The notes below the pieces were generated by a model. That model had not been told where the DNA came from and did not search any database. It was given only the letters and a program-made list of their open reading frames with translations. Positions 33,661-42,322 of a DNA stretch of 46,124 nucleotides are shown here, one piece after another. The stretch lies in assembly GCF_900114185.1 (NCBI RefSeq), contig NZ_FOSE01000001.1, forward strand, positions 1 through 46,124, given 5' to 3'. Position 1 is the first letter of the stretch, and each line of letters begins with the position of its first letter. This DNA is from Cellulomonas sp. KH9 (GTDB lineage: Bacteria > Actinomycetota > Actinomycetes > Actinomycetales > Cellulomonadaceae). The translations under genes and the position numbers were made by a program.

Positions 33661-33698
33661 TTGCCCGCCCCGAATGCACCGTTGATCCAGATCAGCAC
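33096..33698 (-). CDS. TmrB-like P-loop ATPase
   Basis: The 200-residue protein opens [20 protein letters not shown], with the Walker A lysine at residue 13. This start is very close to TmrB, the tunicamycin-resistance protein of Bacillus, which binds ATP and is thought to bind the nucleoside antibiotic. Later segments ([40 protein letters not shown]) fit the same AAA/kinase-like family. Actinobacterial members are usually annotated only as AAA ATPases, so resistance is a possibility rather than a conclusion. It is a single gene pointing back towards the peptide cluster and has a damaged duplicate on the other side of it. Confidence 0.78.
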   Translation of the reverse strand: [200 protein letters not shown]

Positions 33699-33997
33699 GC
33701 CCCGGAGCCTAGACCGGCCCCCACCCGGTGCGGCGCGGTGGGCCGGGCGGCGAGCACGGGACGGCAGTGGCCCTCGACGGCCGGACCGACGCCGGTGCAG
33801 GACTGACCCGGCATCGCCGCGGTCCGGGCAGATCCGACGAAGCTCGTCGTCGGCCTGTCGAGAACGGCGGTGCCCGTCGAGGAGTGGGTGTTCGGCCGAT
33901 CCCGCTGCTCGACGGCATCGACGGCCTGGCCGGCTACCCCCGCGCGGCGCGGCACCGTGGCGATCCGCCCCGGTGCCGCGCACTCGCCCCTCGAGGG

Positions 33998-34456
33998 TCA
34001 GACGGTCACGAGCGACGACCAGACCTCGTTGCGGCTGTTGCTGCAGCCACCCCAGGTGAGCGTCTCCGTGCGGAAGTCCTCGATGCAGCCGATGCCCCAG
34101 TCGAGCTGGTGGATGCGGCCGTCGGACGTCTGTCCCCAGCGCACCAGCAGGCCGCTGTCGCAGGCCGTGACGAAGATCCCCGACGAGCTGCCCGTGGCCA
34201 GGCACCGGCCGTCCGGGGTGCGGATGGTCTGGTCCGCGGCCGAGTAGACCCAGCGCTGCGTGGCCGAGCCGTCGCACCTCGTGGTGAACGCCGCCACCGG
34301 CCGCTCGGGGTGCTCCCGGCGGTCGACGCACAGTCCGGTGTCCTTGTTCCGCAGCTCCCCGCCGGGAGCGGCGGCCTGTGCCGGCTGTGCCGCGGCGAAC
34401 AGGCTCAGGGCCAGCAGGGCGGATGCCGCCAGGGTCGAGATGATCGTGCGCACCAT
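33998..34456 (-). CDS. secreted ricin-type beta-trefoil lectin-like protein
   Basis: The 152-residue protein has a Sec signal peptide (TIISTLAASALLALSLFAAA, cleavage after AQA). The mature part resembles a ricin B-type lectin domain: GELRNKDTGLCVDRR and TRCDGSATQRWVY are QxW-like units with paired cysteines, and GRCLATGSSSG, VTACDSGLLVRWGQ and GCIEDFRTETLTWGGCSNSR repeat the pattern. It is probably a secreted sugar-binding protein. ATG 34456 has AAGGAG upstream. There is no catalytic domain. Confidence 0.72.
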   Translation of the reverse strand: MVRTIISTLAASALLALSLFAAAQPAQAAAPGGELRNKDTGLCVDRREHPERPVAAFTTRCDGSATQRWVYSAADQTIRTPDGRCLATGSSSGIFVTACDSGLLVRWGQTSDGRIHQLDWGIGCIEDFRTETLTWGGCSNSRNEVWSSLVTV

Positions 34457-34775
34457 CGTCGGGCTCCTTCTCGCGAGGCTGAGAGCGGACCACCGCGCCG
34501 ACGCATGACGACGTCGGCGGTGACGTCGATCTCTGGAGGTGGTGGAACTTTGCACTACCGAGTGTGTGCGCCGAGATTCAAGGTCCTCTGAGAATCGCGC
34601 AGCTGCGGATCGTCTCCACGTGATCAGGGGGCGTCAGCGGTGAGCGCAGGTGCAGGTCCAGACGCGAGCCGACAGGGGTGCGGTGCTCCAGGTGGCGACC
34701 GTCGAGCTGCGGCCGGCCGGTGGCGACGCGGCGCCCGTGGGGGCGACCTCCGGTCGAGACGTCTGGTCGCCACGT
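34457..34775. other. intergenic stretch, no gene seen
   Basis: These 319 bases between the lectin gene and the HAD gene include the lectin promoter region. No reading frame here has convincing protein composition on either strand. Confidence 0.4.
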
Positions 34776-35384
34776 TCAGCTCGACGAGAACGAGGAGTTC
34801 ACGATGCCGGCCTCCGCGAGCGCGGCGCGAAGTCCAGGAACACCCGTGAAGTGGTGCGTGACGATCCCGAGGTCCGCCGCTGCCGTGAGGTTCCTGGGCG
34901 TGTCGTCGGTGAAGAACACCTCGTCGGCGCTGACCCGCAGGGCCTCGAGCACGTGGTGGAAGGCCGCAGGGCTCGGTTTGGCGTGGCCGATCTCGGCGGA
35001 GCTGAAGACCGTGCCGAAGGCCGGAGGGAGGTCGAGCGCGCGCAGCTCGGCGGGGATCGTGTCGGTGCCGTTGGTCAGGATCGCCGTCGTCAGACCGCGC
35101 GAACGGAGCTCGGCCGCCAGCTGCACCACGTCGTCGTCGATGCGAGACGGTGCGGTGCCCCAGGCGCGAGCCGCGACGTGGTTCCCGACGTGGTCGCCGA
35201 TGCGCCGCACCCACTCCGCTCGGGTGATGCGCCCGGTGGTGACCTCGGTGAGGTGCGGTTCCGAGAACGCGAACGCCGCGATGGATCCCGCCGCGAGGGA
35301 GTGGGAGGCCTCGATCTCGGCGACGGCGCGCTCGTCGAAGTGCCGGACGACCCCGTCCAGGTCGAACAGGACGACCGTGATCAC
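34776..35384 (-). CDS. HAD-family hydrolase
   Basis: The 202-residue protein has the four HAD motifs: the nucleophile Asp8-Leu-Asp10 in VVLFDLDGVV, ILTNGTDT (motif II), the lysine in GHAKPSPAAFHHVLEAL (motif III) and VFFTDDTPRNLTAAADLGI (motif IV). The all-alpha cap is of the small phosphatase/haloacid type. It is a cytoplasmic phosphohydrolase of unknown substrate. The gene begins with GTG at 35384, 19 bp after the epimerase gene, so the two may form an operon. Confidence 0.87.
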   Translation of the reverse strand: MITVVLFDLDGVVRHFDERAVAEIEASHSLAAGSIAAFAFSEPHLTEVTTGRITRAEWVRRIGDHVGNHVAARAWGTAPSRIDDDVVQLAAELRSRGLTTAILTNGTDTIPAELRALDLPPAFGTVFSSAEIGHAKPSPAAFHHVLEALRVSADEVFFTDDTPRNLTAAADLGIVTHHFTGVPGLRAALAEAGIVNSSFSSS

Positions 35385-35403
35385 CGTCGCCTCCCGCAGC
35401 GCC

Positions 35404-36261
35404 TCAGACCTCGTCGCGCCACGTGTGCTGCGGGTCGTACCCCAGCAGGCGACGGGCCTTGTCGATGGACAGGAGCGTCTCGCGGCCCTCGATCGGGCGC
35501 TTCACGGGGACGTCCGGGAAGTACTCGGCGACCAGCTCGGCCGACGGCCGCTCCAGCACCGTGTCGGTCGACGCGATGATGAACGCCTCGAAGCCCCGCA
35601 GGTCGCTCTCGAGCGCGAGGCGGACCGCGAGGGCGCCGTCGCGGGCGTCGATGTAGCCCCACAGGTTCCAGATCCGGCTGCGCGGGTCGGCCGCGAACCC
35701 CGGGAACGCGGCGTAGTCGCCCGGCTCCATCACGTTGGAGAACCGCAGACCGATCAGCTTGAGGTCCGGGTCCCAGCGCGTGAAGTGCCGGGCCATCTCC
35801 TCCTCGACCGCCTTGCCGAGGGAGTACGTGCTCTCCGGGCGGACCGCGTACTCCTCGTCGACCGGGACGTACGGCGGCGGGGTCTCGAAGGGCAGGCCGA
35901 GGACGGTCTCGCTCGACGCCCAGACCACGTTCTTGATGCCGGCACGGCGGGCGGCGCTGAACACGTGGTGGGTGGCGACGACGTTGTTCGCGAACGTCGC
36001 ACCGCTGGGGCGCAGGCCCGGCGCGGGGATCGCCGCGAGGTGGACCACCGCGTCGACGCCGTCGTACCGGTCGTCGATGCCGGTGAGCGCCTCGGTCACC
36101 TGGCCGAGGTCGGTGAGGTCGACCCGGGTGAAGAGCGCCTTCTGGCCCTCCGGCGGGGCAGCGGTGTCGACGTTGACCACGTCGTACCCGTGCATCGCCA
36201 GGTGCTCGACGACGGCACGCCCGAGCTTCCCGCTGCCACCGGTCACCACGACGCGGCTCAT
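35404..36261 (-). CDS. NAD-dependent epimerase/dehydratase family protein
   Basis: This 285-residue extended SDR has VVVTGGSGKLGRAVVEHLA (nucleotide loop at residues 8-14), VHLAAIPAPGLRPSGATFANN, a WASSETVLGLPF strand with catalytic Ser, and YSLGK with Tyr and Lys. Length and the IWNLWGYIDARDGALAVRLA segment are like uronate dehydrogenases and related sugar epimerases. The substrate is likely a nucleotide sugar or a sugar acid, but it cannot be named. Confidence 0.86.
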   Translation of the reverse strand: MSRVVVTGGSGKLGRAVVEHLAMHGYDVVNVDTAAPPEGQKALFTRVDLTDLGQVTEALTGIDDRYDGVDAVVHLAAIPAPGLRPSGATFANNVVATHHVFSAARRAGIKNVVWASSETVLGLPFETPPPYVPVDEEYAVRPESTYSLGKAVEEEMARHFTRWDPDLKLIGLRFSNVMEPGDYAAFPGFAADPRSRIWNLWGYIDARDGALAVRLALESDLRGFEAFIIASTDTVLERPSAELVAEYFPDVPVKRPIEGRETLLSIDKARRLLGYDPQHTWRDEV

Positions 36262-36324
36262 GCGTCGATCCGGATGTGCGACGGCGGCAGGGTGGGGGCG
36301 TGCTGCTTCATGGCGGACATCCGA

Positions 36325-38094
36325 TCACGGCGGGGCGAGGACCGCGCGCACCCGCTCCGTGTCGGCGGCCGTCCACCCCTCGGGCGGCACCACGCCCACC
36401 CACCCGTCGAGGACCAGCCCGTCGTAGTTGTGCCCGTACCCGTCGGGCACCGACTTCGCGTTGAGCAGGTCGAACGTCAGCTGCCAGAACGTCACGACGG
36501 GGAACCACCGCATCGCCGGGCGGTCCGTGCCGGCGGGTTGCTCGCGCAGCCGGTCGGGCGCGGACAGCAGCACGTCCGGGCTCCACCACACCACCGGGTC
36601 GTCGGCGTGCTGCAGGTACAGGGCCCGCGGGGGCTCCCACGGCGTCGTCGGCGTGGTGATCTGGGCGGTGTCGCCGGCGAAGCGGACGAACAGGCCGCTG
36701 GCGTAGACGGGCGCCACGGCGGGCGTCCCGGGGTCCCGCCGCTCGACCAGGGCGTGCCAGACGGGGTTCGCGTCCGGGGGTCCCACCCACAGCACCCCGT
36801 CGGTGCGCTCGCGGATGTCCGCCAGGGAGGTGTACGCCGTCTCGCTGCCGTACGAGCCGAGGCTCTCCCCGTAGGCGAGCAGCAGCGGGCGCTCGTCCGC
36901 GGGCATCCCGGCGAGGTGCGCCTCGACGGCCTCGGTCAGGGCGCGCGACTCCTGGCTGGCCCGGGAGCGGTCGACGAGGAAGGACAGCCAGCTCGGCAGG
37001 TACGAGTACTGGGTGGCGACCGTCGCGGTGTTCCCGGCGTACATCAGCTCGAGCGGCGCGACCGCGGCCTCGTTGACCCACCCGCTCCCGGTCGTCGTCA
37101 CCAGCAGCAGGACCTGCCGCTCGAACGCGCCGGTGCGCTCGAGCTCCTCGACCGCCAGCGCGGCGCGCTCCTCAGCGGTGCCGGCGTTCTCGATGCCGAC
37201 GTAGACGCGGACGGGCGCCGTCGGGGCGACGTCCGGTACGGCGGTCCGCAGGTCGTCGGTGCCCGGGCCCCCGGCGACGAAGCGGCGACCCTCCCGACCG
37301 ATGGACTCCCAGGCCACGAGCGACCCCGGCGCGCCGGAGCGCTCGGCCGCCGACGGGCGTTCCACACCCGGGTGGTCGTCGGTGTTGCGGACGGCGAACG
37401 CGGCGTCCACCGCCCCGAGCGCACGGTGCAGCAGCACGTCGTTGACGAGCACGACCCCGCCGAGCACGAGCACCGTCGCCACCACGGACGCCACCGCGTG
37501 CGGCCAGTGCAGCCGCCGTTCCAGGAGCGCGTCGGCGCGGCGAGCCACCCACCACACCCCGCGCGCCGCCAGGACGAACGCCGCGGCGACGAGCACGAGC
37601 AGCGGCCCGGCTCGCAGCCAGTCGAGGGTCGAGGGCGGGGGCATGCCGACGGCCGCCGTCATCGCCCGCTGCCAACCGGCCCCCACCACGAGCATGACGA
37701 CCACGGCCACGGCGCAGAGCACGACGACGGCCGGAAGCTGCCGGGACGCGAGCCTCGGCGGGACCCGTCCGCGTGTCGTGGCGACGAGCCGGCGCCACGC
37801 GGGCACGAGCCGCAGGACCCGGGCGAGCGCCACGCCGACCCCGTACCCGAGCGCGCCGGAGATCCCCGACACGAGCCCCTGGTAGAGCCAGTCGCGCGGC
37901 AGCAGGGACGGCGTCATCGCGACCACGGCGAAGAGCGTCCCCATCGCGAGCCCTGCCGGGTGCGGCGGTCGGGGACGTCGCCGGTGGCGCCGCGCCGGGT
38001 CGGTGCCGGCCTGGCGCGGGTCGCCCGTCGGGGAGGCCCCCGGCGCCGGCCGGGTGGGCGACGGGGGAGTGCTCACACCCGGACGCTGCGCCAT
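36325..38094 (-). CDS. membrane alpha/beta-hydrolase family protein
   Basis: The 589-residue protein has a proline- and arginine-rich cytoplasmic start (to about residue 48), then about four to five hydrophobic helices (AMGTLFAVVAMTPSLLPRDW onward), then an extracytoplasmic alpha/beta-hydrolase domain. The nucleophile elbow is GESLGSYGSE, preceded by RPLLLAYG. SLLPRDWLYQGLVSGISGALGYG is the conserved N-terminal sequence of this actinobacterial family. The substrate is unknown; envelope lipids are a guess based on topology. Confidence 0.82.
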   Translation of the reverse strand: MAQRPGVSTPPSPTRPAPGASPTGDPRQAGTDPARRHRRRPRPPHPAGLAMGTLFAVVAMTPSLLPRDWLYQGLVSGISGALGYGVGVALARVLRLVPAWRRLVATTRGRVPPRLASRQLPAVVVLCAVAVVVMLVVGAGWQRAMTAAVGMPPPSTLDWLRAGPLLVLVAAAFVLAARGVWWVARRADALLERRLHWPHAVASVVATVLVLGGVVLVNDVLLHRALGAVDAAFAVRNTDDHPGVERPSAAERSGAPGSLVAWESIGREGRRFVAGGPGTDDLRTAVPDVAPTAPVRVYVGIENAGTAEERAALAVEELERTGAFERQVLLLVTTTGSGWVNEAAVAPLELMYAGNTATVATQYSYLPSWLSFLVDRSRASQESRALTEAVEAHLAGMPADERPLLLAYGESLGSYGSETAYTSLADIRERTDGVLWVGPPDANPVWHALVERRDPGTPAVAPVYASGLFVRFAGDTAQITTPTTPWEPPRALYLQHADDPVVWWSPDVLLSAPDRLREQPAGTDRPAMRWFPVVTFWQLTFDLLNAKSVPDGYGHNYDGLVLDGWVGVVPPEGWTAADTERVRAVLAPP

Positions 38095-38265
38095 GCGCGC
38101 CTCCCCCGGGGCGGTGACGTCACACCCCGGACGGGGTCGCGCACGCCGTCACCCGAGCATCGCACCGGCCCGGACGGCCCGCCAGCAGCGCGTCGGGCGG
38201 GGCGCCGCCGAGGACGCCGTCCCGCGCTGCGTCGATCGGGACCGCGCGTGAGCCCGACTGGGCCG

Positions 38266-38694
38266 TCAGGACGGTTCCGGCGGCCTGCTGACCCGGACCT
38301 CCTCGAGGCTCACCGTGGTGCCGGTACGCAGCGTGCGGTGCACCTCGGCGATCGCGTCGACGTGGGCGACGAGCTCGCGCACCTGCTCCTCGGGGGCCGG
38401 TGAGACGACGGAGACGCGGTACGACACGTCCCGCGCACGCGCACCGGGGGCGTCGAACCACCCCGCCACCTCGACGTCGACCCCGACCACGGGAAGCGAC
38501 CGGGCGGCGGCCTCGCGGTAGACGTCGTTGGTGGCGCACGTCGCGAGTGCCAGGAAGAGCAGCTCACCGCCGCTGACGGCCGAGCCCGGCGCACCCTCGC
38601 GCGCGGGGAGGTCGAGCGCCCGGTCCTGGCCACCGGCGGTGACGGTGACCTCGTGGCTGCCGGGGGTGCTGCGGATCGAGGCGGTGTACTCCAC
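38266..38694 (-). CDS. OsmC-family protein
   Basis: This 142-residue protein has the OsmC layout with a single central motif SGGELLFLALATCATNDVYR that holds the reactive cysteine. It is followed by PVVGVDVEVAGWFD and a helical C-terminus (EEQVRELVAHVDAIAEVHRT). OsmC/Ohr proteins reduce organic hydroperoxides with two cysteines. The second cysteine is not in the usual place here, so it may be a non-peroxidatic relative. GTG 38694 is chosen for its GGCGG and length. Confidence 0.75.
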   Translation of the reverse strand: MEYTASIRSTPGSHEVTVTAGGQDRALDLPAREGAPGSAVSGGELLFLALATCATNDVYREAAARSLPVVGVDVEVAGWFDAPGARARDVSYRVSVVSPAPEEQVRELVAHVDAIAEVHRTLRTGTTVSLEEVRVSRPPEPS

Positions 38695-38827
38695 GTCGTC
38701 CGCCTTCCTGGGTCGTCGACCGGTCCGGTCGAGTCTCGTGCGTGCGCTGCCGCCCGTCCAGACCCGCCTGCCGACCTGGCCGACAAACCCGTGGACGCGC
38801 GTCGTCGACCGGTGCCACGGTCGACGC

Positions 38828-39604
38828 GTGGCAGACGAGCAGCAGATCTGGGACGTCCACACCGCGGGGTCCTACGACACCCCGGGCACCGGCATGTTCG
38901 CGCCCGAGGTACTCGGGCCGACGGTCGACCGGCTCGTCGCGCTCGCGGACGGCGGCGCCGCGCTCGAGCTCGCGATCGGCACCGGCCGGGTCGCCGTGCC
39001 GCTGGCCGAGCGCGGGGTGCCCGTGACGGGCATCGAGCTGTCGCAGCCGATGGTCGACGTGCTGCGCACGAAGGTCGACGAGGCGACGATCCCGGTGGTG
39101 ATGGGCGACATGGCGACGGTCCGGGCGCCGGGCCGGTTCTCGCTCGTCTACCTGGTGTTCAACACCATCTCCAACCTGCTCACGCAGGGCGAGCAGGTCG
39201 AGTGCTTCCGCAACGCCGCCCGGCACCTGGCACCCGGCGGGCGGTTCGTCATCGAGCTGTGGGTGCCGCAGCTGCGGGTGCTCCCGCCCGGTGTGGGGGC
39301 GACGGTGTGGCACGACGAGCCCGGGTACCTCGGCATCGACACATACGACGTGCTCGAGCAGCGCGTGGTGTCCCACCACGTCCGGTTCGGTGAGGGCAGC
39401 GACGCGCAGCTGTTCCGCAGCCCGCACCGGTACGTGTGGCCGGCAGAGCTCGACCTCATGGGCCGGCTCGCCGGGTTCGAGCTGGAGAGCCGGCACGCGG
39501 ACTGGAGCGGCGCCGCGTTCACCGCCGAGTCCGCGTCGCACGTGTCGGTGTACCGGCTGCTCGACGAGGAGCGCACGCCGTCGCGCACCGGGCGGCTGCC
39601 CTGA
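38828..39604 (+). CDS. class I SAM-dependent methyltransferase
   Basis: The 258-residue protein has the Rossmann-type SAM domain: ALELAIGTGRVAVPLAERGV (motif I), VTGIELSQPMVDVL (acidic end of strand two), IPVVMGDMATV and FSLVYLVFNTISNLL, then the HLAPGGRFVIELWVPQ strand. The C-terminal third is substrate-specific and not recognised. It starts with GTG at 38828, divergent from the OsmC gene across a 133-bp gap. A small-molecule substrate is likely. Confidence 0.85.
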   Translation: MADEQQIWDVHTAGSYDTPGTGMFAPEVLGPTVDRLVALADGGAALELAIGTGRVAVPLAERGVPVTGIELSQPMVDVLRTKVDEATIPVVMGDMATVRAPGRFSLVYLVFNTISNLLTQGEQVECFRNAARHLAPGGRFVIELWVPQLRVLPPGVGATVWHDEPGYLGIDTYDVLEQRVVSHHVRFGEGSDAQLFRSPHRYVWPAELDLMGRLAGFELESRHADWSGAAFTAESASHVSVYRLLDEERTPSRTGRLP

Positions 39605-39721
39605 CCGGGGATGCCGGTGGAGCGGGTGTGACGCGCAGATCCGTGTGAGGGCGCGGGCCCGCGGCGTGCGCCTGGCGGTCGCCCACCGATCCGGCAGCGG
39701 CTGCCCGCGGAGGAGCGTGCT

Positions 39722-39738
39722 GGGGGCCTCACGCCCCC
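39722..39738. terminator. GC hairpin between methyltransferase and CorA genes
   Basis: GGGGGC (39722-39727) pairs with GCCCCC (39733-39738) around CTCAC in the convergent gap. There is no U-tract. Confidence 0.4.
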
Positions 39739-39770
39739 GGGCCGACGTCGACGACGTCACCCCCGAACGC

Positions 39771-40820
39771 TCAGAGCCAGCCGTTGCGGCGGAACGACCG
39801 GTGGAGCCCGACGCACACCGCGGCGATGACCCCCAGCACGAGGAAGTACCCGTACCGCCACCGCAGCTCGGGGATGAAATCGAAGTTCATGCCGTACACA
39901 CCGGCGATCGCCGTGGGTACCAGCGCGATGGCCGCCCACGCGGAGATCTTGCGCATGTCGCCGTTCTGGCGCAGTGCGACCTCGCTCTGCGCCACCGTCA
40001 CCCGGGCGGTGTTGGCCTGCAGCACGTCGCCGAGCTGGCGCTCGACCGCCTCCACCGCGTCCACGGCCCGCAGCAGGTGGTCCTGCACGTCGCGGAAGTA
40101 GGGGGCCGACGACGGCGGCACGTGCGGGACGTCGCCGTCGACCAGCCGTTGCAGCGGGCGGCCGAGCGGCAGCACCGCCCGGCGCACCTCCGCCGCCTCC
40201 TGCTTGAGCTTGTAGATGCGCTCGGCGTGGTTGACCTGCCCCGGCCCGAACACGCGTGCCTCGATGTCGTCGACGTCCACGTCGATCTCGCCCAGCGCCG
40301 ACTCGTAGCCGTCGACGACGAGGTCCGCCGCCCGGTAGAGCACACCGGCGGGCCCGAACCCGGCAGCGGGGCCGTCGCCGCGGTCCAGCTCCTCGCGCAC
40401 GCGGCGCAGCACGTCACCCTGCCCGTGCCGCACGGTGACGACGAAGTGCTCGCCGAGGAACAGCGCGATCTCCCCGACGTCCACCACCTCGTCGTGGTCG
40501 ACGTAGCGCACGGGCTTGAGCACGACGAACACCACGTCGCCGTACACCTCGAGCTTCGGGCGCTGGTGCGCCTTGACCGCGTCCTCGACCGCGAGCGCCG
40601 GCAGCCCGAACTCGCCCGCCACCGCCGCGACGTCCGCGACCGTCGGGCCCTCGAGCCCCAGCCAGACGAAGCCGCCGCTCTCGCGCGCCACGTCGCCGGC
40701 GCGCCCCAGCGGCAGTCGGCCCGGTGCGCGCCGGCCGTCGACGTAGAGCCCGCAGTCGACGACGACGCGGTCCGCGTCCAGCACGCCTTCGGCGTCGTCC
40801 GCGCCACCGTCCACGTCCAC
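39771..40820 (-). CDS. corA: CorA-family magnesium/cobalt transporter
   Basis: The 349-residue protein has the long helical cytoplasmic domain, two C-terminal membrane helices and the diagnostic GMN motif (IAGVYGMNFDFIPELRW), then a short basic tail HRSFRRNGWL. The N-terminal half (FVWLGLEGPT, LEVYGDVVFVVLKPVRY) is the usual CorA alpha/beta domain. It forms a pentameric channel for Mg2+ and can carry Co2+ and Ni2+. GTG 40820 has GAGGAG upstream. Confidence 0.92.
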   Translation of the reverse strand: MDVDGGADDAEGVLDADRVVVDCGLYVDGRRAPGRLPLGRAGDVARESGGFVWLGLEGPTVADVAAVAGEFGLPALAVEDAVKAHQRPKLEVYGDVVFVVLKPVRYVDHDEVVDVGEIALFLGEHFVVTVRHGQGDVLRRVREELDRGDGPAAGFGPAGVLYRAADLVVDGYESALGEIDVDVDDIEARVFGPGQVNHAERIYKLKQEAAEVRRAVLPLGRPLQRLVDGDVPHVPPSSAPYFRDVQDHLLRAVDAVEAVERQLGDVLQANTARVTVAQSEVALRQNGDMRKISAWAAIALVPTAIAGVYGMNFDFIPELRWRYGYFLVLGVIAAVCVGLHRSFRRNGWL

Positions 40821-40897
40821 GTGGCGCTCCTCTCGTCGCCGCGACCGTACCTGCAGGGCAGGGTCTGCGGGCGGACGTCGCGCCGTCGAGCACGTCG

Positions 40898-41566
40898 TCA
40901 GGTCCGCACCTCGTGCCGCACCGGCCGCAGCTCACCGGGTGCGTCGACGGCGTCGGGGAACTCGCACGTGAACGTGCCCCGGTAGCCGAACAGGAACCCC
41001 AGCAGCCGGTTGCGGACCTCGAGGTCGACGTGGAACTGCTGCTCGTCGTCGTCGAACCACTCGTGGAGGCGGGCCTCACCGCTGAGCAGCATCGGGAAGC
41101 GGAACCCGACGGGCCCCTCGTAGAACCGCTGGCCGTGGGTCGTCAGGTGCAGCGAGCCGTCGTCGAGGACGCGCAGGTCGAGGTCGACGGCCAGGTGCTG
41201 GTGCGTCCCGAGGTAGTCGATGACCCGGCCCTCGTGGAGCACCATCGTGGCGTCGAACCGCCGGGTCCGGCCGCGCAGGCGGTACTCGCGCACGAACGTC
41301 ACCGTCTCGCGGCCGTACGGGTCGCGGTACGGGAAGTTGGAGATGGTGAACGGCACGTCGTGGCCGACGTCGGGGACCAGGATGTTGCGCACGGCCCCGA
41401 GCTGCAGGAACGGCAGAGTCCACCACGGCCCGCGACGGATCTCCTGCATGACCCCGCGGCCGACGCACGCGTACCCGGCGTCGAGCCCGACGCCGAACCG
41501 CCGCTGCATCATCGGGTGCAGGCGCGTGAAGTCCGCACCGAGGGCCTGGGCGAAGACGGACGTCAC
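40898..41566 (-). CDS. DUF4166 domain protein
   Basis: The 222-residue protein starts SVFAQALGADFTRLHPMMQR and has FGVGLDAGYACVGRGVMQEI, ISNFPYRDPYGRETVTFVRE, and LHLTTHGQRFYEGPVGFRFP, all characteristic of DUF4166. That family has no known activity and is often fused or adjacent to SRPBCC or saccharopine dehydrogenase-like proteins. It starts with GTG at 41566, four bases inside the SRPBCC gene, so the two proteins are made together. Confidence 0.8.
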   Translation of the reverse strand: MTSVFAQALGADFTRLHPMMQRRFGVGLDAGYACVGRGVMQEIRRGPWWTLPFLQLGAVRNILVPDVGHDVPFTISNFPYRDPYGRETVTFVREYRLRGRTRRFDATMVLHEGRVIDYLGTHQHLAVDLDLRVLDDGSLHLTTHGQRFYEGPVGFRFPMLLSGEARLHEWFDDDEQQFHVDLEVRNRLLGFLFGYRGTFTCEFPDAVDAPGELRPVRHEVRT

Positions 41567-42231
41567 GGTGCCTCCAGCTGGTCGAGCGTCGCGGGGGCGT
41601 CGTCCATGACGGACGGCGCCGCAGGGGTGGGGGCGCCGGTCGCCACGGTCCTGCGTGGTCCGTCCCGGTCGGTCGACGCCCGCCGGGGCGTCCGCAGGCA
41701 GCGGCCCGCGCGCGGGCGGTCCGGACGCCACACCGCCAGCGCCGACCACAGCGGCCAGCGCTCGGGCTCGACGCCGTCCTCGGCCCACAGGCGCAGCCGG
41801 TCGAAGCTCCAGGCCGTCAGCCACCCGACGAGCGGCCGCACGACGAGGCGGTCCAGCACCCGGCCCCATCCGGGCTCGTAGTCGTAGCCGGTCACGAAGG
41901 TCACGCCGTCGGCGGTCGGGACGTAGCGCCAGTACCCGCGGCCGGGGCCGAGCGGGGAGAGCCGGTCCGGGGTGGTGAACCGCAGCGCGGACGTGCGGGT
42001 GCCGTCGGGGCGGTGCCGCTCGCCCAGGCTCGTGCCGGTACCGGCGAGCGTGTGCAGCGGCAGGCGCAGCTCGTAACGGAACCGGTAGCCGCCGGTCGCC
42101 AGGGCCTCGACCGGGGTGATGCGGCTGAACCGCCCGTCCCACCGGGGGTGCTGCTGCGTGTCCTGCGTGAGCTCCCACACCCGGTCGAGGCTCGCGCGGA
42201 TGTGCGTCTCGACGTAGATCGGTGTGGGCAC
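41563..42231 (-). CDS. SRPBCC-family (START-like) protein
   Basis: The 222-residue protein begins with the SRPBCC ligand-binding fold (YVETHIRASLDRVWELTQDT, WDGRFSRITPVEALATGGYR), with a hydrophobic cavity expected, and ends with a long basic and proline-rich tail of about 60 residues without a clear fold. It may carry a lipid or polyketide-like molecule. It is upstream of and overlapping the DUF4166 gene. Confidence 0.75.
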   Translation of the reverse strand: MPTPIYVETHIRASLDRVWELTQDTQQHPRWDGRFSRITPVEALATGGYRFRYELRLPLHTLAGTGTSLGERHRPDGTRTSALRFTTPDRLSPLGPGRGYWRYVPTADGVTFVTGYDYEPGWGRVLDRLVVRPLVGWLTAWSFDRLRLWAEDGVEPERWPLWSALAVWRPDRPRAGRCLRTPRRASTDRDGPRRTVATGAPTPAAPSVMDDAPATLDQLEAP

Positions 42232-42322
42232 GCTCCCACTATGTCCCGGTCTGCCCGGTCGGACAATCCCGACGTCGACGACGAGGCGGGGCCGCGCGTC
42301 GTGCCCGTTCCGGCCCGCGGGC

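Noticed and set aside
34678..38403. Very long open frame (over 1200 codons) on the plus strand
   Set aside because: It is antisense to three well-supported genes (HAD, epimerase, hydrolase) and has the arginine- and glycine-rich composition typical of shadow frames in high-GC DNA.
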